From Candidatus Woesearchaeota archaeon UBA119 (GTDB lineage: Archaea; Nanobdellota; Nanobdellia; Woesearchaeales; UBA119): a DNA stretch of 6,007 bases. Shown piece after piece: positions 1 to 4,986 of this stretch. The position numbers were made by a program, and so were the translations under genes. Every line of letters begins with the position of its first letter. Position 1 is the first letter of the stretch. The stretch spans positions 30,401 to 36,407 of the forward strand of contig DAWM01000073.1 of the NCBI GenBank assembly GCA_002505945.1, given 5' to 3'. Under the pieces are notes generated by a model. That model saw only the letters and a program-made list of their open reading frames with translations. It was not told the origin of the DNA and did not search any database.

Positions 1-93
1 ATTTTTAGGATGCCAAAAATTCGCCCTAAAGCGGAGGTGTTAAACCCCTACAAAAATTATAAATTTTTGTGCATAAAAACTTTTCCCTCATAA
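1..93 (+). other. Unassigned edge region with a short open frame
   Basis: The plus strand is open in frame 1 from the window edge to a TAA at 91-93, about 30 codons, with an internal ATG at 10. It reads as a basic, tyrosine- and lysine-containing peptide (…PKIRPKAEVLNPYKNYKF…) that I do not recognise. It could be the 3' end of a gene lying to the left or simply intergenic DNA. A GGAGGTG string at 32-38 would be a strong archaeal Shine-Dalgarno, but no start codon follows at a usable distance. The stretch CGCCCTAAAGCGGAGG (22-37) resembles the GC-rich hairpin ends seen in some IS200/IS605 elements. No transposase is present in the window, so this is only a resemblance. Confidence 0.2.
50..70. 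terminator. AT-rich inverted repeat, possible deaminase terminator
   Basis: ACAAAAATT (50-58) and AATTTTTGT (62-70) are perfect 9-bp reverse complements around a 3-nt ATA spacer. The repeat lies 34 nt beyond the stop codon of the minus-strand deaminase gene. In that direction the transcript would carry two U-runs here and one more at 75-79. Archaeal termination depends mainly on U-tracts, so a terminator role is reasonable. The stem is almost entirely A/T and therefore weak. The TATAAAT core could equally be a promoter element for something to the left. Confidence 0.35.
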
Positions 94-104
94 TGTTGGA
101 AAAA

Positions 105-560
105 TCAGTAAAGTTTGCCCTTTTTTCTCTTCCATTCATCAAATAATTCCAAGCATTCTTTCCGGGAAAGCTGCTCTTGCTTGAGCGGCATCTTTCTCTG
201 AGATTTTAACATCTTATATATTTCAGAATCATCAAAGCCGATTTTGGATGCATCATTAGCAGAGCATCCGAAATAAAGCTTTTTTATCCTTGCCCAAAGG
301 ATTGCTGAGAGGCACATTGGACAGGGCTGGCTTGTGGAATACAACTCGCATCCCTCCAAGTTATGCGTGCCTAATCTCTTGGCGGCTTTTCTTATTGCCA
401 AAATCTCAGCATGAGCAGTAGGATCATTGCTTTCAAGGACTTTGTTGTGGGCTTTAGATATTATCTTTCCATCTTTGACTATTACTGCTCCAAAGGGTCC
501 TCCTTCTTGTTTTTCAATGCCTTTCCTTGCCTCATCTATTGCTATTTTCATGAAATCCAT
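105..560 (-). CDS. Guanine deaminase-like nucleobase deaminase (CDA fold)
   Basis: This is a zinc-dependent cytidine-deaminase-fold enzyme of 151 aa. The closest recognisable relatives are bacterial GuaD-type guanine deaminases, which convert guanine to xanthine and ammonia in the cytosol. The GGPFGAVIVKDG block (20-31) and NDPTAHAE (45-52) are present, with H50 as zinc ligand and E52 as proton shuttle. PCPMC (79-83) supplies zinc ligands C80 and C83. GFDDS at 108-112 matches the GuaD-specific substrate loop and argues against a tRNA adenosine deaminase. The length matches GuaD (about 155 aa). The residue before PCPMC is Gln78, where Glu is usual in the wider family. The frame is open upstream to a TTG at 614 and an ATG at 578, but both lie upstream of or too close to the predicted TATA box. 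The ATG at 560 fits a leaderless transcript and leaves a normal N-terminus. The exact base acted on is inferred. Confidence 0.85.
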   Translation of the reverse strand: MDFMKIAIDEARKGIEKQEGGPFGAVIVKDGKIISKAHNKVLESNDPTAHAEILAIRKAAKRLGTHNLEGCELYSTSQPCPMCLSAILWARIKKLYFGCSANDASKIGFDDSEIYKMLKSQRKMPLKQEQLSRKECLELFDEWKRKKGKLY

Positions 561-582
561 ACCCTTGCAAAAGAGCATTAAG

Positions 583-590
583 TTTATAAA
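583..590. promoter_or_regulatory. Palindromic TATA box, bidirectional promoter
   Basis: TTTATAAA is identical on both strands. Rightwards, 26 nt separate it from the ATG at 617. Leftwards, 22 nt separate it from the ATG at 560. Archaeal transcription starts about 25 nt from the box centre, so both transcripts would begin at or a few bases before the start codon. No Shine-Dalgarno lies close enough to matter in front of either gene, which agrees with leaderless initiation. A-rich BRE-like sequence flanks both sides (ATTAAG on the left, TATAAT on the right as read on the minus strand). Confidence 0.6.
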
Positions 591-616
591 ATTATAGTTT
601 GTTTTAATATCCAAAG

Positions 617-1723
617 ATGATTAAAGAGAATATTAAAGACAGGGAAATTCTGTTTGAGGAATGTGATAATTATAAAGAGGGAGTGGAAAAGGCTAAAGGA
701 ATGCTGAAGGATAGCCGGTTCTATAAAGGATTAAACAAGAAGGACAAGATTCTGCTAAAACCGAATATGCTGGCTCCGAGAGAAAAAGAGAGGAATATCA
801 CTACGCATCCTTCAATTGTAGAGGGAATAATTGAGGGGTTGGTTGAGAAGGTTTCTAAAGATAATATTTATTTAAGCGATTCTCCGGGCAATTCATCTGC
901 TGAAAGGGTAGCTAAGGTTTGTGGGATAAAGGAAATATGCGATAGATATGGAATTAAGATAATCTCAATTGAAAAACAGGGGAAGTTCAAAGCAGAGAGT
1001 GGCAGAGATATTCCTTTGTTTGCTGATTTTAAGGATTATAAGGTTATCAACCTGCCGAAAGCCAAGACCCATGTGCTGACAGCCCTCACTTGTGCTGTGA
1101 AAAATCTATATGGGCTAGTGCCTGGAAGGATTAAGGCTTTCTACCATGCAAAATATCCGCACCCGGAGAATTTTTCAAAACTGCTGCTTGATATTGCTGA
1201 GGTTGTCCAGCCAGATTTTACTTTGGTGGATGGTATTGTGGGAATGGAGGGGGATGGGCCGAGCAATGGCAAGACCAAGAAAGCGGGCTTTATTCTTGCT
1301 GGTCAAGATGTTTTGGATGTGGATTATCTTGTGTCAAGGGCGGTTGGGATAGACCCCAAGAAAGTTCCTTACCTTAGGCTTTCAATTGAAGAAGGAAAAA
1401 TCTCTATTAAAGAATTAGAAAGGTTATCAAAAGAAGCTGGATTTCCGCTTGTACGTTTCAAGCTTCCTAAGACTACTACTTGGCTTTTCCATACCTTGTT
1501 TAACCTTGGGCTTATGCAGAGCATAAGAAACAGAATTGGATCTAGGCCGGTTGTAATAAATGACAAGTGTATTGGATGCGGTATATGCGCAAGGGCTTGC
1601 CCTGCTAAAGCCATAACAATCAAGAGAAAGAAAGCCTGGATTGACAGAAAAAAATGCGTAAGATGCTTCTGTTGTGCAGAGCTCTGTCCTGAAGACAGCA
1701 TCAAGATAAAGAGAGGGTTATAG
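617..1723 (+). CDS. DUF362 protein with C-terminal 2x[4Fe-4S] ferredoxin domain
   Basis: This 368-aa soluble protein has no assigned biochemical role in the family as I know it. Residues about 8-280 are the DUF362 domain. Its hallmarks are LLKPN (46-50), a THPS motif (63-66), SDSPG (87-91), LPKAKTH (146-152) followed by CAVKNLYG, and VDGIVGMEGDGP (204-215). A short hydrophobic stretch at 289-300 links to a bacterial-type double-cluster ferredoxin. The cluster motifs are C318-x2-C321-x2-C324-x3-C328-P and C347-x2-C350-x2-C353-x3-C357-P, with an extra cysteine at 352. Both clusters look complete, so electron transfer is likely. The ATG has no Shine-Dalgarno and follows a TATA box by 26 nt, as expected of a leaderless gene. 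It ends 19 nt from the convergent porB stop. A link to the ferredoxin-reducing enzyme next door is plausible but unproven. Confidence 0.9.
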   Translation: MIKENIKDREILFEECDNYKEGVEKAKGMLKDSRFYKGLNKKDKILLKPNMLAPREKERNITTHPSIVEGIIEGLVEKVSKDNIYLSDSPGNSSAERVAKVCGIKEICDRYGIKIISIEKQGKFKAESGRDIPLFADFKDYKVINLPKAKTHVLTALTCAVKNLYGLVPGRIKAFYHAKYPHPENFSKLLLDIAEVVQPDFTLVDGIVGMEGDGPSNGKTKKAGFILAGQDVLDVDYLVSRAVGIDPKKVPYLRLSIEEGKISIKELERLSKEAGFPLVRFKLPKTTTWLFHTLFNLGLMQSIRNRIGSRPVVINDKCIGCGICARACPAKAITIKRKKAWIDRKKCVRCFCCAELCPEDSIKIKRGL

Positions 1724-1742
1724 ATGCGTATAGGTTAAGACT

Positions 1743-2684
1743 TTAAGAATTCTGTTTGTCAAAGTCAGCTTGTCTTTTTAGGGTTTGCCAGTCGGCATCA
1801 ATCTTATCCTGAACCCTTTTGATAATCTCTTTGTTCTTTTTTGGCTTAAAGAGATGTTTATACCTGCCTTGAGGTTTCATAAACTCCTCAATCGGCTTCT
1901 TTCTCTTGCCCGGATCATAATTAAGTATGTATTTGCCATCAACAATCTCATATAATGGCCAGAAGCATGTGTCTATTGCTAATTGTGATACATCCCTTAC
2001 CTGATCCGGCTTGAGATGCCATAACAGGATGCAGGGGGATAAAACCACAAGAACTGAGGGGCCTTCGGTCTCCAAGCCCTTCTTTACTTTCTTAATGAAG
2101 TCTGCCCAGTTTGCTATGGATGCCTGGGCAACATACGGGATATGATGAGCTGCTGAAATTCTGGCTAAATCCTTTTTCCACTGCTCCTTGCCTTTATGCA
2201 CTCTGCCTGAAGGAGAAGTAGTGGTTGAAGCACCATAAGGGGTGGCGCTGCTCCTCTGCCCTCCTGTATTCATATATCCTTCATTATCATAACAAACATA
2301 AAGAAAATCATGGCCTCTTTCTAATGCGCCGGAAAGGCTCTGAAGACCTATGTCATATGTACCTCCATCCCCGCCAAAGGCAATGAACTTATAGGGTTTC
2401 TTTATCTTGCCTTTTCTCTTTAAGGCTTTATAAGCGCTTTCCACGCCCGAGATGGTGGCTGCTGCATTCTCAAACGTATTATGTATCCAGGGAACTCCCC
2501 AAGATGATTCTGGATAGATGGTGGTGGTAACCTCCATACAGCCGGTTGCGTTGGATACCACTACATTATAATCTGAGGCAACTGATAGGACTGTTCTAGC
2601 AACGATAGGCATGCCACAACCTGCACAAGACCTATGGCCTGAATAAAAGTTCTTTTCCCTGACCGCATATTCTTTGAGATTCAT
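1743..2684 (-). CDS. porB: Pyruvate:ferredoxin oxidoreductase, beta subunit
   Basis: This is the TPP-binding catalytic subunit (313 aa from this start), usual in length for separate beta chains. It binds thiamine pyrophosphate and the proximal [4Fe-4S] cluster that takes electrons from the hydroxyethyl-TPP intermediate. HRSCAGCG gives cluster cysteines C20 and C23, TGCMEV gives C49, and SPC gives C218. GGDGGTYDIG (104-113) with NEGYMNTG (134-141) is the TPP/Mg pyrophosphate motif. After C218 the sequence is ILLWHL, not the PxGW-like run I expect in this family. The segment DTCFWPLYE (about 238-246) is typical of the C-terminal part. GAGGT lies 7 nt before this ATG (2684). The alternative ATG two codons earlier (2690) is only 1 nt from it, so the inner start is preferred. 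It is the last gene of the operon. A 2-oxoisovalerate or other 2-oxoacid specificity is not excluded. Confidence 0.9.
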   Translation of the reverse strand: MNLKEYAVREKNFYSGHRSCAGCGMPIVARTVLSVASDYNVVVSNATGCMEVTTTIYPESSWGVPWIHNTFENAAATISGVESAYKALKRKGKIKKPYKFIAFGGDGGTYDIGLQSLSGALERGHDFLYVCYDNEGYMNTGGQRSSATPYGASTTTSPSGRVHKGKEQWKKDLARISAAHHIPYVAQASIANWADFIKKVKKGLETEGPSVLVVLSPCILLWHLKPDQVRDVSQLAIDTCFWPLYEIVDGKYILNYDPGKRKKPIEEFMKPQGRYKHLFKPKKNKEIIKRVQDKIDADWQTLKRQADFDKQNS

Positions 2685-2691
2685 AATCATT

Positions 2692-2696
2692 ACCTC
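2692..2696 (-). promoter_or_regulatory. Shine-Dalgarno deciding the porB start
   Basis: Read on the minus strand this is GAGGT in the context AAGAGGTAATG. It matches the anti-Shine-Dalgarno core of archaeal 16S rRNA. Spacing to the ATG at 2684 is 7 nt, but only 1 nt to the ATG at 2690, which favours the inner codon. It shows that a distal gene of this operon uses ribosome-site initiation, unlike the leaderless first gene. Confidence 0.6.
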
Positions 2697-2699
2697 TTG

Positions 2700-2728
2700 T
2701 TCTCTACTTATTCTCTACTTATTCTCTA
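2700..2728. repeat. 11-bp tandem repeat over the porA stop
   Basis: The unit TTCTCTACTTA occurs at 2700-2710 and again at 2711-2721, both perfect, followed by a partial TTCTCTA at 2722-2728. On the minus strand the array reads TAGAGAA-TAAG repeated. It begins inside the last three porA codons (Leu-Arg-Glu), includes the porA stop codon, and fills most of the porA-porB gap. Because 11 is not a multiple of 3, a change in copy number upstream of the stop would alter the PorA C-terminus. Copies downstream only change the spacing to porB. Confidence 0.75.
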
Positions 2729-3939
2729 AGCCCAATATGGTTGATTCCCTTCTTAATCTTGCCCTTCAGAAGCTTTTCAAACGTTTCCCTTATTTGGGAT
2801 TCGTATAATTCCCTTCCCCCCAAACCATACACAAAGCTGAAAACATTGCTTTTGGACGAGGGAAGGGCGGACAAAATCTCGGAATAAACCGGGGGATTAG
2901 CTCCGAAGGAATATGATCTGTCTAATACGCCTATGTTAGGAATTTTCCTTAAGAGTGTGGAAACCTGCGAATAATTAAATGGGCGGAATAACCTTATCTT
3001 GAGCAATCCTACTTTCTTGCCTTCCTTTCTCATTTCATCCACTACCTTCTTGATAGTGCCGGCGGATGAATTTAGTGCTATTAAGGCAGCCTCAGCATCC
3101 CCTAATCTATACTGCTCAAACATTGGATAGTTGTTTCCTGTCAACTCTGAAAGCTCTTTAGCGATGTTATCGTAATGTTTCAAAGCCATTTCCATAGCAT
3201 ATTGCTGCTGTCTCTTCGTTTCAAAGAAATAATCTGGGAGCTCAAGGGCTCCAAATGTAACTGGCTTTTTAGATAGGAGAAGGCTGTGAATTGGCTTCCT
3301 CTTACCAATGAATTTCCTAACTACTTTGTCTTTCAAAAGGCTTACATTCTCAACAGCATGACTGGTAATAAAGCCGTCTTGAGCTATCATTACAGGCAAT
3401 TGAATATCCTTGTGCTCAGCAAGCCTTATTGCTAGTATCGTATGCTCGTATGCCTCTTGGGGATTCTCTGAATAGAGCTGAATCCATCCTGCATCCCTGC
3501 AGGCCATTGTATCTGAATGATCGCAATGTATGTTTATTGGAGAGGATAATGCCCTGTTTACAACAGGCATAACAATGGGCAGCCGCATTCCAGAGGCTGC
3601 ATTAACCACTTCAAACATCAAGGCCAGCCCTACTGAAGAGGTTGCAGTCATTGCCCTCGCTCCTGCAGCAGAAGCCCCTACAACAGCACTCATAGCAGAG
3701 TGCTCGGATTCCACAGGAACAAACTCTGTTTTTACCTTGCCGTCTGCAACAAACTGGGAGAATCTTTCAACAATAGGTGTTTGAGGAGTTATTGGATAAG
3801 CCGCAACCACATCTGGGTCAATCTGACGCATTGCTTCGGAGACCGCATAGGCTCCGCTTAAAGGCTTTGTGGTCTCATAATGCTTAGCAAAGCTTGGCTT
3901 GACAAATTCCGTCTTGCTCTTACTATTTTTCTTTGTCAT
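2719..3939 (-). CDS. porA: Pyruvate:ferredoxin oxidoreductase, alpha subunit
   Basis: The alpha chain (406 aa from this start) pairs with PorB to form the 2-oxoacid active site. It carries the pyrimidine-binding transketolase domain followed by a transketolase C-terminal-like domain. YPITPQTP (48-55), PVESEHSA (75-82), the GARAMTATSSVGL run, NRA (128-130), NIHCDHSD (136-143) and RDAGWIQ (148-154) are the family signatures. The second domain includes GLLKIRLFRPF and DRSYSFGA. A lysine-rich extension of about 28 residues precedes the normal family start near LSGAYAV. The start is uncertain. The ATG at 3939 has AGGGA only 3 nt away and overlaps porD by 17 nt. An in-frame TTG at 3960 has GAGG 9 nt upstream and would add seven residues. 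I chose the ATG because the TTG only lengthens an already extended N-terminus. Substrate could be another 2-oxoacid. Confidence 0.9.
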   Translation of the reverse strand: MTKKNSKSKTEFVKPSFAKHYETTKPLSGAYAVSEAMRQIDPDVVAAYPITPQTPIVERFSQFVADGKVKTEFVPVESEHSAMSAVVGASAAGARAMTATSSVGLALMFEVVNAASGMRLPIVMPVVNRALSSPINIHCDHSDTMACRDAGWIQLYSENPQEAYEHTILAIRLAEHKDIQLPVMIAQDGFITSHAVENVSLLKDKVVRKFIGKRKPIHSLLLSKKPVTFGALELPDYFFETKRQQQYAMEMALKHYDNIAKELSELTGNNYPMFEQYRLGDAEAALIALNSSAGTIKKVVDEMRKEGKKVGLLKIRLFRPFNYSQVSTLLRKIPNIGVLDRSYSFGANPPVYSEILSALPSSKSNVFSFVYGLGGRELYESQIRETFEKLLKGKIKKGINHIGLRE

Positions 3940-4273
3940 TTTTCCCTTTTTTGTTTCCAAAAACGCTTTCCTCTTCCATGGTTATTGCATTGACAGGGCA
4001 AACATTGGCGCACAAGCCGCAGCCCTTGCAATAATCTAAATCTATTCCGCCCCTCTCAGGATTATCATTATCAATGTGTATGCTATTTTCAGGGCAATAA
4101 TAAACACACATCATGCATTGAGTGCATTTTTTTGGATTTAAAACCGGCCTTATGGCTCTCCAGCTGCCAGTCTTATTCTTGAGAGAGGTTTTCTGTTCTG
4201 TTATTGCTCCTCCAATAGGAATATCCTTCCATCCTTTCTTCTTTTCCTTGCGATGCTTGCTTATACTGCTCAT
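3923..4273 (-). CDS. porD: Pyruvate:ferredoxin oxidoreductase, delta (ferredoxin-like) subunit
   Basis: This 116-aa subunit carries two [4Fe-4S] clusters that pass electrons from the alpha/beta core to external ferredoxin. The motif GSWRAIRPVLNPKKC (36-50), with W38 and RPV, is typical of PorD. The clusters are C50-x2-C53-x2-C56-x3-C60-P and C82-x2-C85-x2-C88-x3-C92-P, followed by NAITMEEE, the standard PorD ending. The first 35 residues are basic and polar, and the tail (about 104-116) is lysine-rich. Both ends are somewhat longer than a minimal ferredoxin. The ATG lies 6 nt after the porG stop. The 3' end overlaps porA by 17 nt (or 38 nt with the TTG start), which suggests translational coupling and balanced subunit output. 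Confidence 0.93.
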   Translation of the reverse strand: MSSISKHRKEKKKGWKDIPIGGAITEQKTSLKNKTGSWRAIRPVLNPKKCTQCMMCVYYCPENSIHIDNDNPERGGIDLDYCKGCGLCANVCPVNAITMEEESVFGNKKGKNDKEK

Positions 4274-4279
4274 TTTGAC

Positions 4280-4849
4280 TTATCTCTTCTTAAGCATGTT
4301 CCAAACTTCTTTTATTATTTTGAGGTTTGAATCTGCAATACTTTCAGATTTGGTTTTGAATAAATCATACGTTACCTTCTTTAAGTCATTCAATGTTGCT
4401 GATTTGGAAAAAAATGCTAAGGCTGTTAGGATTACGGTGTTGGTTTTGTTCATCCCTAAATGTTTCATTGCGATTTGTGTGGCTGGAACGCAATAAAGCT
4501 TCCCTTTATACCCTATCCTTTTTTTGAGTTCTTCCTCAGCCATAGATGAATTTACAATAAGTAATGAATCTTTCCTTAGGCCTTCTTGGATAAGTGAGAA
4601 GGTCAGCATGCTCTCATCAATAACACCCACATAATCAGGGGAAACAACCGGTTGATGGGTTGTTATCCTTGTTCTGCTTATCCTTACAAAAGAAGCAACA
4701 GGGGCGCCGCTTCGTTCTGGGCCGTATTCAGGAAAGGCCTGAACATACTTACCTTGAAGGATGGCTGCTTCAGCCAATAACTGAGCTGCACTTTTGGCGC
4801 CTTGGCCACCCCTTCCATGAATTCTGAACTCTTTATTTCCTTCCACCAT
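4280..4849 (-). CDS. porG: Pyruvate:ferredoxin oxidoreductase, gamma subunit
   Basis: This 189-aa subunit is the first gene of the por operon. The gamma chain corresponds to domain III of single-chain pyruvate:ferredoxin oxidoreductases and contributes to CoA handling and the subunit interface. FRIHGRGGQGAKSAAQLLAE (8-27) is the glycine-rich signature, and the EYGPERSGAPV block at about 41-51 is the second strongly conserved segment. PDYVGVIDESM and the later PATQIA…LGMNKTNTVILTALA run also match the family. The frame extends to a TTG at 4861. The ATG at 4849 instead sits 20 nt from a TATA-like box, where transcription should start almost exactly at the A of the codon. The shorter start is therefore preferred. 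There is no Shine-Dalgarno, in keeping with a leaderless first gene. Confidence 0.92.
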   Translation of the reverse strand: MVEGNKEFRIHGRGGQGAKSAAQLLAEAAILQGKYVQAFPEYGPERSGAPVASFVRISRTRITTHQPVVSPDYVGVIDESMLTFSLIQEGLRKDSLLIVNSSMAEEELKKRIGYKGKLYCVPATQIAMKHLGMNKTNTVILTALAFFSKSATLNDLKKVTYDLFKTKSESIADSNLKIIKEVWNMLKKR

Positions 4850-4869
4850 GGGCAAGCCCAAAGAGTCTT

Positions 4870-4877
4870 TATTTAAA
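4870..4877 (-). promoter_or_regulatory. TATA-like box of the por operon
   Basis: On the minus strand this reads TTTAAATA within TTTTTAAATAAAG. Its centre is about 25 nt from the A of the porG ATG at 4849, so a leaderless transcript is predicted. The upstream BRE region (AAATCTT) is A/T-rich but not a strong match. It is the only convincing promoter for the four por genes, whose internal gaps are 28-34 nt or less, or overlaps. Confidence 0.5.
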
Positions 4878-4946
4878 AAGATTTCTAAGAAGTGATTAAA
4901 ATAGGATTGCTTTTTCTTTTCTCAGATATAGCCTAAATCAACAAGA

Positions 4947-4954
4947 TATAAAAA
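4947..4954 (+). promoter_or_regulatory. TATA box of the HerA-like gene
   Basis: TATAAAAA follows ACAAGA, a near match to an archaeal BRE. Transcription would start near 4975-4976. That gives a leader of about 10 nt to the ATG at 4987, or about 2 nt to an in-frame GTG at 4978. The heptamer AGATATA occurs at 4944-4950, overlapping the box, and again at 4924-4930. The upstream copy might be a regulatory direct repeat or chance in AT-rich DNA. Confidence 0.5.
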
Positions 4955-4986
4955 GCAAAAGGATTACCAAAGCTAAAGTGGGAAAA

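Noticed and set aside
561..614. N-terminal extension of the deaminase to the TTG at 614 or the ATG at 578
   Set aside because: The added residues match no family sequence, and both codons lie upstream of or too near the predicted TATA box to be in the transcript.
1146..1352. Plus-strand frame of 68 codons inside the DUF362 gene
   Set aside because: It is an out-of-frame reading of conserved DUF362 sequence, rich in Trp and Met, with no start signal.
1369..1704. Minus-strand open frame of 111 codons under the DUF362 gene
   Set aside because: It is antisense to the DUF362 and ferredoxin coding sequence, whose family motifs are clear, and its product resembles nothing recognisable.
3530..3784. 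Plus-strand frame of 84 codons opposite porA
   Set aside because: It is antisense to the strongly conserved alpha-subunit core and lacks a promoter or ribosome site.
4122..4496. Plus-strand frame of 124 codons opposite porD and porG
   Set aside because: Its hydrophobic product arises from the complement of lysine-rich and charged coding sequence, and it spans two real genes.
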